From assembly GCF_000739015.1 (NCBI RefSeq), contig NZ_JPUG01000066.1:1-64000 (forward strand): a stretch of DNA of 64,000 nucleotides, in the 5' to 3' direction. The stretch comes from Microvirga sp. BSC39 (GTDB lineage: Bacteria; Pseudomonadota; Alphaproteobacteria; Rhizobiales; Beijerinckiaceae). Position numbers and translations under genes: made by a program. Positions 15,736 to 26,657 of the stretch are shown in pieces. How positions within the stretch are numbered: position 1 is the stretch's first letter; each line of letters begins with the position of its first letter. Below the pieces are notes generated by a model that made no database searches, was not told the origin of the DNA, and worked only from the letters and a program-made list of their open reading frames with translations.

Positions 15736-18099
15736 ATGACCGCTACAGGGATCGGCGCACCCGTCCGCCGGAAAGAGGATCAGCGTTTCGTCACTGGCCA
15801 GGGACGCTACGTGGACGACTTCAACCGGCCTGGCCAGGCTCACGCATACTTCCTCCGCTCGCCGCATGCCCACGCGGCGATCCGGTCCATCGACACGGGA
15901 CCGGCGACGATCATGCCGGGCGTCATTGCCGTCTTCACCGGCGACGACCTCGCGGCCGGCAAGATCGGCGGGCTCATCTGCGGCTGGATGATCCACTCGA
16001 AGGACGGCAGCCCGATGAAGGCCGGGCCTCATCCGGCACTGGCCCAGGGCAAGGTGCGCTACGTGGGCGACCATGTGGCGGTGGTGATCGCCGAGACGCT
16101 TGCCCAGGCAAAGGATGCGGCCGAAGCCATCGTGGTCGACTACGACGTTCTCCCGGCCGTCGTCGATACGGCCCAGGCGACCAAGGCATCAGTTCAGGTG
16201 CACGACGTCTCCCCCGACAACACGGTGTTCAACTGGCATCTCGGCAACAAGGACGAGACGGAAGCCGCCTTCGCGCGGGCGAAGCACGTGACGAAGATCG
16301 ACCTCGTCAACAACCGGCTGGTGCCGAACCCCATCGAGCCCCGTGCAGCTGTGGGCGAATATGATTTCGGAACTGACAACTACACGCTCTACACCACGAG
16401 CCAGAACCCCCACGTGGCCCGACTCGTCCTCTCGGCCTTCATAGGCGTCGCGCCCGAGCACAAGCTGCGCGTCATCGCGCCGGATGTGGGCGGCGGCTTC
16501 GGGTCCAAGATCTTCATCTATGCGGAGGAGACGGTCTGCGTCTGGGCGGCGAAGAAGGTCAAGCGCCCGGTGAAGTGGACCTCGGATCGCTCGGAAGCCT
16601 TCCTGTCCGATGCCCATGGCCGCGACCACGTCACCCATGCGGAAATGGCCACCGACGAAAACGGCAAGATCATCGCCCTGAGGGTCCACACCACGGCCAA
16701 TCTCGGGGCCTATCTCTCCACCTTCTCCTCGTCGGTGCCGACCTATCTCTACGCCCCGCTCCTGTCGGGTCAGTACGACATCCCGGCAATCTATTGCGAG
16801 GTCGACGGGGTCTATACGAACACGGCGCCGGTCGATGCCTATCGCGGCGCTGGACGGCCCGAGGCCACCTTCGTGGTCGAGCGCCTTGTCGAGAAAACCG
16901 CGAGAGAACTCGGCCAGAACCCGGCTGAGTTCCGCCGCAGGAACTACATCACGCAATTCCCGCACGCGACCCCGGTCATCATGACCTACGACACGGGCGA
17001 TTATGCCGCCTCCCTCGACAAGGCGCTGGAGATCGCCGACTACAACAACTTCGAGCAGCGCAAGCAGGAAAGCGCCCGCCGGGGCAAGCTGCGGGGAATC
17101 GGCTTCTCGAGCTATATCGAAGCCTGCGGCATCGCTCCCTCGCAAGCGGTCGGCTCGCTCGGCGCAGGTGTGGGCCTGTGGGAATCCGCCGAGGTGCGCG
17201 TCAACCCGACCGGCTCCGTCGAGGTGCTGACCGGCTCGCACAGCCACGGCCAGGGCCACGAGACCACCTTCGCCCAGCTCGTCTCGGACCGGCTCGGCAT
17301 TTCCATCGATCAGGTCAGCATCGTCCACGGCGACACCGACAAGGTGCAGTTCGGCATGGGCACCTATGGGTCGCGCTCCGGTGCGGTAGGTATGTCGGCC
17401 ATCGCCAAGGCGATCGACAAGGTGATCGCCAAGGGCAAGAAGGTGGCGGCCCATGTGCTCGAAGCGTCCGAGGGTGACATCGAGTTCAAGGACGGTCGGT
17501 TCGGCGTGGCCGGCACCGACCGTTCGATGGCCTTCGGCGAGATCGCCCTCCAAGCCTATATCGCCCACAAGTTCTCGGGCCAGGATCTGGAGCCCGGGCT
17601 GAAGGAGGGAGCGTTCTACGATCCCACCAACTTCACCTTCCCGGCCGGCGTGCACATCTGCGAGGTGGAGATCGACCCCGACACCGGCGTGACCAAGATC
17701 GAGCGCTGGACGGCGGTGGACGATTTCGGGGTGATCATCAACCCGATGATCGTCGAAGGCCAGGTTCATGGCGGCATCGCACAGGGCGTCGGTCAGGCGC
17801 TCCTCGAAGGTGCCTTCTACGACGAGAGCGGCCAGCTGATTACGGCCAGCTTCAACGACTACTGCATGCCGCGCGCCATCGACCTGCCGTCGTTCCAGGT
17901 CGGCATGACCGTGACGCCCTGCCCTTCGAACCCGCTCGGTATCAAGGGCTGCGGCGAAGCGGGAGCCATCGCGGCCCCGCCGGCGGTCATCAACGCGATC
18001 ACCGATGCGCTGGGCCATGAGGATATCGCCATGCCGGCAACACCTCAGGCGGTCTGGCGGGCGGCCCAGAAGGTGCGCATGCCCATGGCGGCGGAATAA
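15736..18099 (+). CDS. coxL: Form II CO dehydrogenase-like molybdenum large subunit
   Basis: 787 residues, xanthine-oxidase-family Mo subunit. The active-site loop at residues 368-374 reads AYRGAGR, the form II signature, not the AYXCSFR of proven CO dehydrogenases, so the Cys that carries the Mo-S-Cu bridge is absent. Other landmarks: GGGFGSK, the Gln-rich cofactor region and conserved catalytic Glu741 in GCGEAGA. The substrate is therefore uncertain: low-rate CO oxidation has been reported for some form II enzymes, but aldehydes or heterocycles are also plausible. GGGAGAA precedes ATG at 15736. The longer in-frame reading from 15526 overlaps coxS and is rejected. Confidence 0.92.
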   Translation: MTATGIGAPVRRKEDQRFVTGQGRYVDDFNRPGQAHAYFLRSPHAHAAIRSIDTGPATIMPGVIAVFTGDDLAAGKIGGLICGWMIHSKDGSPMKAGPHPALAQGKVRYVGDHVAVVIAETLAQAKDAAEAIVVDYDVLPAVVDTAQATKASVQVHDVSPDNTVFNWHLGNKDETEAAFARAKHVTKIDLVNNRLVPNPIEPRAAVGEYDFGTDNYTLYTTSQNPHVARLVLSAFIGVAPEHKLRVIAPDVGGGFGSKIFIYAEETVCVWAAKKVKRPVKWTSDRSEAFLSDAHGRDHVTHAEMATDENGKIIALRVHTTANLGAYLSTFSSSVPTYLYAPLLSGQYDIPAIYCEVDGVYTNTAPVDAYRGAGRPEATFVVERLVEKTARELGQNPAEFRRRNYITQFPHATPVIMTYDTGDYAASLDKALEIADYNNFEQRKQESARRGKLRGIGFSSYIEACGIAPSQAVGSLGAGVGLWESAEVRVNPTGSVEVLTGSHSHGQGHETTFAQLVSDRLGISIDQVSIVHGDTDKVQFGMGTYGSRSGAVGMSAIAKAIDKVIAKGKKVAAHVLEASEGDIEFKDGRFGVAGTDRSMAFGEIALQAYIAHKFSGQDLEPGLKEGAFYDPTNFTFPAGVHICEVEIDPDTGVTKIERWTAVDDFGVIINPMIVEGQVHGGIAQGVGQALLEGAFYDESGQLITASFNDYCMPRAIDLPSFQVGMTVTPCPSNPLGIKGCGEAGAIAAPPAVINAITDALGHEDIAMPATPQAVWRAAQKVRMPMAAE

Positions 18100-18111
18100 G
18101 GGAGAACGTCA

Positions 18112-18918
18112 ATGTACGCTTTCGAATATCACCGCCCCACGAGCGTCAAGGAGGCGGCAAACCTCGCCGGCCAAGCCGAGGACATCAAGTTCCTCGCCGG
18201 CGGACATACCCTGCTGCCGACCATGAAGCTGCGGCTCGCGGGCCCGGCCAACCTGATCGATCTCGGGCAGATCGCCGAGCTGCGCGGCATCGAACGCTCC
18301 GGTGACACGATCACCATCGGGGCCATGATGAAGCATGCGGAAGTCGCCAACTCGGCCGAGGTGAAGGAGGCCATCCCGGCCCTTGCCGAGATGGCCGAGC
18401 TCATCGGCGATCCGCATGTGCGCAACCGCGGCACCATCGGCGGCTCCATCGCCAACAACGATCCCTCGGCGGATTATCCCGCAGCGTGTCTGGCCCTGAA
18501 CGCGACGATCATCACCAACCAGCGCAAGATCGCCACGGACGACTTCTTCCAGGGCATCTTCACGACCGCTCTGGAGGAAGGCGAGATCATTACCCAGGTG
18601 TCGTTCAAGGTCCCGTCCCAGGCGGCCTACACCAAGTTCCGCAACCCGGCCTCGCGCTATGCCCTCGTTGGGGTGTTCGTGGCCCAGCATGCGGACGGTG
18701 CGCGGGTCGCCGTGACGGGGGCAGGCTCCAACGGCGTGTTTCGCGTGCCGGAGATGGAGCAGGCGCTGAGCGGAAACTTCGCACCGGAGGCTCTCGACGG
18801 CATTGCCGTGGCAGAGGATGAGATGAACAACGACATCCATGCGGATGCTGCCTATCGGGCGCACCTCGTCGGCGTCATGGCACGGCGCGCCGTGCAGGCG
18901 GCCGTCGCGCGGGGCTGA
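18112..18918 (+). CDS. coxM: CO dehydrogenase-like FAD subunit
   Basis: 268 residues, slightly shorter than typical CoxM. FAD-binding motifs AGGHT (29-33) and TIGGS (108-112) are present, followed by the CO_deh_flav_C domain. It takes electrons from CoxS and passes them to quinone or another acceptor. Only 12 bases separate it from coxL, with GGGAG in the gap. A 9-bp hairpin follows the stop before coxD. Confidence 0.93.
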   Translation: MYAFEYHRPTSVKEAANLAGQAEDIKFLAGGHTLLPTMKLRLAGPANLIDLGQIAELRGIERSGDTITIGAMMKHAEVANSAEVKEAIPALAEMAELIGDPHVRNRGTIGGSIANNDPSADYPAACLALNATIITNQRKIATDDFFQGIFTTALEEGEIITQVSFKVPSQAAYTKFRNPASRYALVGVFVAQHADGARVAVTGAGSNGVFRVPEMEQALSGNFAPEALDGIAVAEDEMNNDIHADAAYRAHLVGVMARRAVQAAVARG

Positions 18919-18946
18919 ACAGCCGCACCCGAACGACATTGACCTG

Positions 18947-18969
18947 ATGCCCGGGCCCGTCCCGGGCAT
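18947..18969. repeat. Intergenic hairpin between coxM and coxD
   Basis: Perfect 9-bp inverted repeat ATGCCCGGG/CCCGGGCAT with a 5-base loop and no T-run. It could protect the structural-gene mRNA end and set expression of coxSLM above coxDE. It resembles the ATGGCCGGG arm of the dispersed repeat found elsewhere in the window. Confidence 0.7.
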
Positions 18970-18996
18970 TATGCCCTTGAGGAGGCAGCAGAGCCC

Positions 18997-19907
<911 letters not shown>

Positions 19908-19911
<4 letters not shown>

Positions 19912-21128
19912 CCGAGAAGACCGCCCGCCAGGGTGAAGGTCGTCTTGCGGACAACATCGCCTACTTCGCCCGTGCCTTGCGGACAGCGGGTCTGCCGGTT
20001 GGGCCCGGGGCGGTTCTCGATGCCATTGCGGCGGTCGAGGCGGCAAGGATCGGCACCCGCGAGGATTTCTACTGGACGCTTCATGCGGTGTTCGTGAAGC
20101 GGCACGAGCACAGCATCCTGTTCGATCAGGCCTTCAGGATCTTCTGGCGGCGGCGCGCGCTCATCGAGAAGCTCATCGCTCAGATGTCGCCTATCGCTCC
20201 CGGCGGCGCCAAGGAGGAGAAGAAGCCTCAGGCCGGCGCCCTGCGCGTGGCCGAGGCCCTTGCGACGCCCCGGCAGGAGAAGCCGGAGCCGGTTGAGAAG
20301 ACCGAGTTCTCCGCCCGTCTTACCGTGTCAGATCGTGAGGTTCTGAAGGCGAAGGATTTCGCTCAGATGTCGGCGGCCGAGATCGCCGTCACCAAGCGCC
20401 TGATCGCCGAGATGTCCCTCCCGGACGATGAAGTGACCACGCGCCGCTTCCTGTCCGATCCGCGTGGTCGCCGGATTGATCCGCGCAGAACCTTCCGGAG
20501 ATCCCTGCGTGGCGGCGGGGCTGCGATCGACCTGGCCTATCGCTCTCCTGCGGTGCGCCATGCGCCGGTGGTCGCGCTCATGGATATCTCGGGCTCCATG
20601 GCCGAATACTCGCGGCTCTTCCTGCATTTCCTGCACGCCATCGCCGAGAAGAGGCGGAAGGTTCACTCCTTCGTTTTCGCCACGCGCCTGACCAACATCA
20701 GCCGCGAGCTCACGAGCCGCGACCCGGACGAGGCGCTGGCCCGCGCCTCGAAGCGCGTGCAGGATTGGGAGGGCGGGACGCGGATCGCTCACGCGCTCCA
20801 CGACTTCAACCGCCACTGGTCCCGCCGGGTGCTCGGCCAGGGCGCCATCGTGCTGTTGTTCACCGACGGGCTAGAGCGGGAGGTGACCAGGGAACTGACC
20901 TTCGAGATGGACCGGCTCAAGCGCTCGTGCCGCCGCCTGATCTGGCTGAATCCACTCCTGCGCTTCGATGCCTTCGAGGCGCGGGCCACAGGCATCCGGG
21001 CGATGCTGCCGCATGTGGATGAATTCCGCCCGATTCATAGTCTGGCATCAATGCAGGAGCTCTGTCGTGCCCTGTCGGGCGAGCCGGCCGAGCGAAGCAA
21101 CCCGCGCCGCTGGCTGCGGGCGTCGTGA
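19908..21128 (+). CDS. coxE: CoxE-type von Willebrand factor A domain protein
   Basis: 406 residues. The C-terminal VWA domain has the MIDAS motif DISGS at 226-230 and a later LLFTDGLE segment. The N-terminal part is helical and basic (FRIFWRRRALIEKLI), with a Pro/Lys/Glu linker around 100-130. The family partners MoxR-type AAA+ proteins such as CoxD to form a chaperone for Mo hydroxylase assembly. GTG start overlaps coxD. It is the last gene of the plus-strand cox run. Confidence 0.9.
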
Positions 21129-21276
21129 GCGACACAAACCGAGCTACGGTCGAACACGGCCTCGAACCTGCGACAGGACGACGGCGCTGTGCAGAAGGCT
21201 TCTCTTGATGAGACGTCGGGCAAGATAATGCCAGCAAACTTCTCAAAAGATTGGATTTTTTAGGAGTGGAAGATGG

Positions 21277-21351
21277 TGGCGCGCCCTAGGGGAGTCGAAC
21301 CCCTCTCTCCAGCGTGAAAGGCTGGCGTCCTAACCGATAGACGAAGGGCGC
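21277..21351 (-). tRNA. tRNA-Glu (anticodon TTC)
   Basis: 75 bases: acceptor GCGCCCT/AGGGCGC, discriminator G, encoded CCA, anticodon arm CCAGC-CTTTCAC-GCTGG, T-loop GGTTCGACTCC. Reads GAA and GAG. Confidence 0.97.
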
Positions 21352-21429
21352 AGGTCATTCGGGGCGGTGCCGCCGAAGTGGGCGAACCTATAGATGGGTT
21401 CTTGATGCATCGCAAGCACCCGAATTCAA

Positions 21430-23241
21430 TTATTCGGGTCTTGCGGCATCCGCGATGCGAAGCTCGGCTTTTTCCCCGCCGCCCCACCGGTCGATGGAGA
21501 GCGTGCCCGCCACGTGGAGCGGATTTCCGATAGCCTGGGACAGGACATTGCCCAGCGGCTGGCCCGCAGCGCGGAAAGCGATTCCGCCGATGACGCTGCC
21601 GTCGCCGCCGCGAAGCTTCACGCGCAGGTGCCCGCCGCTGCCGACCTCCCTCGCCTCCACAACGCGATGCTGCGGAAAGACGAAGGTAGGTTCGGGCTGG
21701 CCCTGGCCGAACGGGCCTGCCCGTTCCAGCGCCGTCACCACGGCCGGCTGGGCGCCGGCAGCCGTCAGGGTCGCATCGATGGCGAAATTGTCCCGCAGCC
21801 GCATGGCGCTCACCGGCTCGGAGAGCCTGTCGGTCACGAAATCCAGGAACCGCTGGAGGTCCGTGGCCTGGATCGTCACGCCGGCCGCCATGGTGTGGCC
21901 GCCGCCCTTGATGGCCAAGCCGGCTTCCACGGCAGCCCGGACTGCATAGCCCAGATCGACACCCGGCACCGAACGGCCGGAGCCGGTGGCCGTGCCATCC
22001 GGGTTGAGGGTGAAAGCGAAGGCCGGGCGGCGGAAACGCTCCTTGGTCCGCGCGGAGATCAGCCCCACGACGCCCGGATGCCACTCGGCCGAGGCCGTCA
22101 CGAGAACTGGCAGGTCCGGCATGCGCTCCAGAGCCATCATGGCCTGGGCTTCGGCTTCAGCCACCGCCACGACCTCGATGGCCTGCCGGTCCCGGTTGAG
22201 CTGGTCCAGCTCGGCGGCCAGGCGGCTGGCCTGAACCGGATCCTCGGTCAGGAGAAGCTTCGAGCCCAGGGCGGCATCGCCGATGCGCCCGCCGGCATTG
22301 ATGCGAGGTCCGACGAGATAGCCGAGGTGCCAGCTCTCCGGGGCTCCCGCGAGGCCCGCCGTGTCGAAGAGCGCCGCCAGACCCACCCGGCGGCGGCTCC
22401 GCATGATCGCCAGTCCCTGGCGCACGAAGGCCCGGTTCAGGCCCAGCAGCGGCACCACGTCGGCCACCGTGGCGAGCGCCACGAGATCGAGACTGCCCAT
22501 CAGGTCAGGCTCGGGCCGGCCGTTGAAAAACCCGCGCGAGCGCAGGGTGCGATTGAGGGCGACGAGGGTCAGGAACACCACACCGGCCGCACAGAGGTGG
22601 CCGAGGCCCGACAGGTCGTCCTGCCGGTTCGGGTTCACGATGGCGAGCGCTTCGGGTAGTTGCTCGGGGGCCTGGTGGTGATCGAGGACGAGAGGATCAA
22701 GGCCAAGGCGGCGGGCTTCCGCCAGAGGCTCGATGCTGGCGGTGCCGCAATCGACCGTGACCAGAATGTCGGCGCCCTGCTCTTTCAGGGCCCGGATGGC
22801 ATCCACGTTCGGGCCATAGCCCTCGGTGATCCGGTCGGGGATGTGGATGGCGTATTCCACCCCGCAGGCGCGCAGGTATTCGGCCAGCAGCGCCGCGCTG
22901 CAGGCGCCGTCCACGTCGTAGTCGCCGAAGATCGCCACCTTCTCATTGCGCATCACCGCATCGGCGAGGCGGGAGGCTGCCGCCTCCATGTCGGTGAGCT
23001 TGTGCGGGTCGGGCATCAGGTCCCGCAGGCGCGGGTTCAGGAAGCCGTCCGTCTCATGAATGCCGACGCCCCGGCCGGCGAGTACGCGGGCCAAGACATC
23101 GGGCAGGCCGTGGGTCTGGGCGATGGCGAGCGCAATGGTGCTCTGGGCGGCATCGCAGCGCTCGACCCAGGTGCGCCCGAGGGCGGAATTGGCGACGCCC
23201 AGAAAGGGCTTGGGCAGTTGAAGAGGAGATGATTCGGTCAC
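21430..23241 (-). CDS. recJ: Single-stranded-DNA-specific 5'-3' exonuclease RecJ
   Basis: 603 residues, usual bacterial length. DHH-superfamily motifs in order: IFGDYDVDGACSA (motif I), TVDCGT, LDHHQAPE (motif III), and the DHHA1 motif GGGHTMAAG. RecJ resects 5' ends in recombination and mismatch repair. The start appears to be GTG at 23241. The gene is followed on the plus side by the two-hairpin repeat region that separates it from the GNAT gene. Confidence 0.95.
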   Translation of the reverse strand: MTESSPLQLPKPFLGVANSALGRTWVERCDAAQSTIALAIAQTHGLPDVLARVLAGRGVGIHETDGFLNPRLRDLMPDPHKLTDMEAAASRLADAVMRNEKVAIFGDYDVDGACSAALLAEYLRACGVEYAIHIPDRITEGYGPNVDAIRALKEQGADILVTVDCGTASIEPLAEARRLGLDPLVLDHHQAPEQLPEALAIVNPNRQDDLSGLGHLCAAGVVFLTLVALNRTLRSRGFFNGRPEPDLMGSLDLVALATVADVVPLLGLNRAFVRQGLAIMRSRRRVGLAALFDTAGLAGAPESWHLGYLVGPRINAGGRIGDAALGSKLLLTEDPVQASRLAAELDQLNRDRQAIEVVAVAEAEAQAMMALERMPDLPVLVTASAEWHPGVVGLISARTKERFRRPAFAFTLNPDGTATGSGRSVPGVDLGYAVRAAVEAGLAIKGGGHTMAAGVTIQATDLQRFLDFVTDRLSEPVSAMRLRDNFAIDATLTAAGAQPAVVTALERAGPFGQGQPEPTFVFPQHRVVEAREVGSGGHLRVKLRGGDGSVIGGIAFRAAGQPLGNVLSQAIGNPLHVAGTLSIDRWGGGEKAELRIADAARPE

Positions 23242-23397
23242 AAGGGGACTCTTACCCCTGAATTGTGGTCAAAGCACCGGGCTTCGTTGCACTTGGATTC
23301 CGGGTCGGGTGCAGAGTTGCGCCTCTTTGTGCGTCGTCGGCGGCTACGGATCCCCTTCCCTCGCTTCGCTCGCCGGGGATGACAACCCGCCAACGTC

Positions 23398-23478
23398 ATC
23401 ACCGGCCCTGTGCCGGTGATCCCACTTCGTGAGGCACGACGCTTCTCGGGTCGGGATGGCCGGGACAAGCCCGGCCAT
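23398..23478 (-). repeat. Dispersed two-hairpin repeat, copy A (inverted orientation)
   Basis: Two perfect palindromes: ATCACCGGC-N5-GCCGGTGAT (23398-23420) and ATGGCCGGG-N5-CCCGGCCAT (23456-23478), 35 bases apart. The order is reversed relative to copies at 32909 and 39225. The whole 347-base gap between recJ and the GNAT gene otherwise holds only a further GATCCCC/GGGGAT imperfect repeat and no gene. Confidence 0.8.
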
Positions 23479-23588
23479 GACGCGGTGGGTGTCGGAACCG
23501 AGAAAATGCCGCTCCCTGAAGCACCCGCAGCGGAAAGGAAGCGAAGCCACCCTTACGCCGCACCACCGCTCGCCGGGAATGTGTCCCC

Positions 23589-24032
23589 TCAGCCCAGCAG
23601 CTGCCGGTACTGGATGAAGCCGGTGCGGGACGCGACCTTCTCATAGAGCGCCTGGGCTGCCGTGTTGGTCTCGTGGGTCAACCAGTAGACTCGGCTTGCG
23701 CCGTCCGCTCTCGCCCTTTCATAGACGGCCTCGATGAGGGCACGGCCGGCGCCCTGCCCGCGGGATTGCTCGGCTGTGAACAGGTCCTGCAGATAGCAGT
23801 AGTCGCCCGTCGTCCAGGTGGAGCGATGGTAGATGTAATGCACGATGCCGACGATCCGGCCGTCGAGTTCAGCCGCAAGGCCATGCATGGGCTCGGCCGG
23901 ATCGTTGAGCCGCCGCCACGTCTCCTCCGTGACCTCTGCGGATAAGGAGGATTTGTAGAAGGTCAGGTAGCCCTGCCACAGGGGCTCCCAAGCGGCATGG
24001 TCGTCGAGGCGGAAGGGGCGGATTTGAAGCAC
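23589..24032 (-). CDS. GNAT family N-acetyltransferase
   Basis: 147 residues, a single Gcn5-type domain. The acetyl-CoA loop is in SRGQGAGRALIEAVYERA, with DLFTAEQ before it and a C-terminal HETNTAAQALYEKVA motif as in spermidine/diamine-type GNATs. GTG at 24032 is preferred because GGGAGAA lies just upstream and it gives the typical LQIRPFRLDD start; longer reading to 24167 passes through repeat DNA. Substrate unknown. It is flanked on both sides by dispersed repeats. Confidence 0.85.
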   Translation of the reverse strand: MLQIRPFRLDDHAAWEPLWQGYLTFYKSSLSAEVTEETWRRLNDPAEPMHGLAAELDGRIVGIVHYIYHRSTWTTGDYCYLQDLFTAEQSRGQGAGRALIEAVYERARADGASRVYWLTHETNTAAQALYEKVASRTGFIQYRQLLG

Positions 24033-24059
24033 TTGGTTCTCCCGGCATGTACCATCGTC

Positions 24060-24132
24060 ATCCCCGGGTTTGTTCCGGGGATCCACGTCTTGAGCGTCCT
24101 CAAACGTGGATGGCCGGGACGAGCCCGGCCAT
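24060..24132 (-). repeat. Dispersed hairpin repeat, variant copy B
   Basis: Hairpin ATCCCCGG-N7-CCGGGGAT (24060-24082), a middle CCACGT/ACGTGG hairpin, then ATGGCCGGG-N5-CCCGGCCAT (24110-24132). The last element is identical to one arm of the other copies; the first is a diverged version of their ATCACCGGC arm. Confidence 0.75.
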
Positions 24133-24168
24133 GACGCAGTATGAAGTGTGGTCTGTGCCTGGAGCAAC

Positions 24169-25167
24169 CTAATCCAGATGGAACTTCGACAGCTCCCGGT
24201 GCTCGCCGTAGATGCGGCGCACGGTGCCGGTGGCGGAGCGATAGACCACGGTTTCCGTGGTGATCACGTCCTTGCCGAAGTGAACGCCCTTGATCAGGGC
24301 GCCGTCGGTCACGCCGGTGGCGGCCACGATCACGTCGCCGCGGGCGAGGTCGGTCATGTCGTACTTCTTGTTGGGGTCCGTCACGCCCATCTGGAGGGCG
24401 CGGGAGCGCTTCTCCTCGGTGTCGAGGATCAGGCGGGCCTGCATCTGGCCGCCGATGCAGCGGAGCGCCCCTGCCGCCAGCACCCCCTCGGGCGCGGCGC
24501 CGATGCCGAGATAGATGTCGATGCCCGTCTCTTCCGGCTTCGTGGTGAAGATCACGCCGGCCACGTCTCCGTCGGAGATCAACCGGATGCCCGCGCCCGT
24601 CTTGCGGATCGCCGCGATGAGATCGGCATGGCGCGGGCGGTCGAGCACAAGGGCGGTCAGCTCGTTCACCTTCACGCCCTTCGCCTTGGCGAGGTTGTGA
24701 AGGTTCTCTTCCGGGCTGGCGTCCAGATCGACCACGCCGGCGGGATAGCCCGGACCGACGGCGATCTTGTGCATGTAGACGTCGGGCGCGGCCAGCAGGG
24801 AGCCGGCTTCGGCCATGGCCATGACGGCGATGGAGCCCGGCATGTCCTTGGCGCAGAGCGTGGTGCCTTCCAGCGGATCGACGGCGATATCGACCTTCGG
24901 ACCCTGCTTGTTGCCGACCCGCTCGCCGATGAAGAGCATCGGGGCCTCGTCACGCTCGCCCTCGCCGATCACCACGGTGCCGTCGATGGGCAGCTTGTTC
25001 AGCTCACGGCGCATGGCATCCACAGCCGCCTGGTCGGCAGCCTTCTCGTTGCCGCGGCCGCGCAGCCTGGCGGAGGCCACCGCCGCGCGCTCGGTGACGC
25101 GAACGAGCTCCAGGGTCAGGATGCGCTCGATGATTTGGCCCGGTTGGACGGTAATGCCTTGCGACAT
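24169..25167 (-). CDS. glpX: Class II fructose-1,6-bisphosphatase
   Basis: 332 residues. GlpX motifs: VVIGEGERDEAPMLF (metal-binding acidic cluster), IAVDPLEGTTLCA (the DPLEGT metal site) and the GEADGVL-like region (GAAPEGVLAAGAL). It hydrolyses fructose 1,6-bisphosphate in gluconeogenesis. It is in the same direction as and 56 bases downstream of homoserine dehydrogenase; aminotransferase-hom-glpX-recJ is a recurring alphaproteobacterial gene order. Confidence 0.95.
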   Translation of the reverse strand: MSQGITVQPGQIIERILTLELVRVTERAAVASARLRGRGNEKAADQAAVDAMRRELNKLPIDGTVVIGEGERDEAPMLFIGERVGNKQGPKVDIAVDPLEGTTLCAKDMPGSIAVMAMAEAGSLLAAPDVYMHKIAVGPGYPAGVVDLDASPEENLHNLAKAKGVKVNELTALVLDRPRHADLIAAIRKTGAGIRLISDGDVAGVIFTTKPEETGIDIYLGIGAAPEGVLAAGALRCIGGQMQARLILDTEEKRSRALQMGVTDPNKKYDMTDLARGDVIVAATGVTDGALIKGVHFGKDVITTETVVYRSATGTVRRIYGEHRELSKFHLD

Positions 25168-25223
25168 GGACGTGTCGTCTCCCTTATGATGATCGTCGCC
25201 GGGCCCTGCGGCCCGGGCGTAGG

Positions 25224-26546
25224 TTACTCGCGTTCGATGCGAATGACTTGGGGCGGCTCGGCAATAAGACCATCCCCCATTATTTTTTCGAGGGCGGAGC
25301 GGATCGAGGCCTCCGTCGCCGCATAGGTGATGAGCACCAGCGGGACCGGGGTGCCGGACCGTCCATGGGGATCCTTGCTCGCTGCGGTTTCCGAGCGCTT
25401 CTGGAGAATGCTCTCGAGCGAAATGTCCGCCTCGGCCATGCGTGTCGCCACGCCTGCGGCAACGCCGGGGCGGTCATGGACGGTGAGGCGAATGTAGTAG
25501 CCGCCCTCGTGGCGCTGCATGGGCGCGCGGGGCGCCGTTTCCAGCTGGTCGATGGGTGCGCCGAAGAGCGGCTGCACCTTGCCGGTCGCGACATCGGCGA
25601 TATCCGCCACGACGGCGGAGGCCGTGGCATCGCCGCCGGCTCCCGGGCCGATCAGGGTCAGCTCGCGGACCGCATCGGCATCGATTGTGACCGCATTCGT
25701 CACGCCCATGACCTGGGCGATGGAGGACGTGCGGGGCACCATGGTCGGGTGGACGCGCTGCTCAATGCCGGTCTTGGTGCGCTCGGCAACGCCAAGGAGC
25801 TTGATGCGGAAGCCCAGCTCCTTGGCCATGGTAAGGTCGAGCGGGGCAATGGAGGAGATACCCTCCACATAGATCGCTTCCGCGTCGATCTGCGTGCCAA
25901 AGGCGAGGCTGGTGAGGATTGCAAGCTTGTGGGCGGTGTCGAAGCCTTCGACGTCGAAGGTCGGATCGGCCTCCGCGTAGCCGAGGCGCTGGGCGTCCTT
26001 GAGGCATTCCTGGAAGGTCAGGCCTTCCAGCTCCATCCGCGAAAGGATGTAGTTGCAGGTGCCGTTGAGGATGCCGTAGAGGCGCGAGATCCGGTTGGCC
26101 GGCAGGGCTTCGCGCAGGGTCTTGATGACCGGGATACCGCCCGCGACAGAAGCCTCGAAGGCGAGCGACACGCCCTTCTCTTCCGCCAGCTTCGCCAGTT
26201 CGAGCCCGTGCTTGGCGAGCAGCGCCTTGTTGGCCGTCACCACGTGCTTGCCATGGGAGAGTGCCGTGCGCACCGTCTCCAACGCCGCCCCGTCCGCGCC
26301 GCCGACGAGTTCGACGACGCAATCCACGTCGGTTGCACCGGCCAACTCCACGGGATTGTCGAACCACGTGAAGCGCGTGAGGTCGAAGCCGCGGTCCTTG
26401 GACCGGTCACGGGCCGAAATGGCCACGACCTGAACGGCCTTTCCACCGCGCTGGGCGATGGCCTCATTCTGGCGGTCGAGGATGCGAATGACCGATGCGC
26501 CGACGGTGCCGAGGCCGGCAATACCAACCCGAAGGGGACGTGTCAC
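25224..26546 (-). CDS. hom: Homoserine dehydrogenase
   Basis: 440 residues. N-terminal NAD(P) motif GLGTVGASVI, then TANKALLAKHG, the homoserine-DH signature around GILNGTCNYIL and DAQRLGYAEADPTFDVEG, and a C-terminal ACT regulatory domain (YYIRLTVHDRPGVAAGVA). It makes homoserine for threonine and methionine. GTG start at 26546. No separate aspartokinase domain, so monofunctional. Located between the aminotransferase and glpX genes. Confidence 0.95.
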   Translation of the reverse strand: MTRPLRVGIAGLGTVGASVIRILDRQNEAIAQRGGKAVQVVAISARDRSKDRGFDLTRFTWFDNPVELAGATDVDCVVELVGGADGAALETVRTALSHGKHVVTANKALLAKHGLELAKLAEEKGVSLAFEASVAGGIPVIKTLREALPANRISRLYGILNGTCNYILSRMELEGLTFQECLKDAQRLGYAEADPTFDVEGFDTAHKLAILTSLAFGTQIDAEAIYVEGISSIAPLDLTMAKELGFRIKLLGVAERTKTGIEQRVHPTMVPRTSSIAQVMGVTNAVTIDADAVRELTLIGPGAGGDATASAVVADIADVATGKVQPLFGAPIDQLETAPRAPMQRHEGGYYIRLTVHDRPGVAAGVATRMAEADISLESILQKRSETAASKDPHGRSGTPVPLVLITYAATEASIRSALEKIMGDGLIAEPPQVIRIERE

Positions 26547-26657
26547 GAACAGCAGCTCCTTGAAAATCTTGGGCTGCTTTTACGACCGCCAGAGTTTCAT
26601 GTCCATGCGGAGCGGAACCCCGGTCACAGGCATCGGCATCAATTCCTGCGGGCAGGA

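Noticed and set aside
21140..21200. tRNA-like T-arm fragment (GGCCTCGAACCTGCGAC) after coxE
   Set aside because: No acceptor, D or anticodon arm accompanies it.
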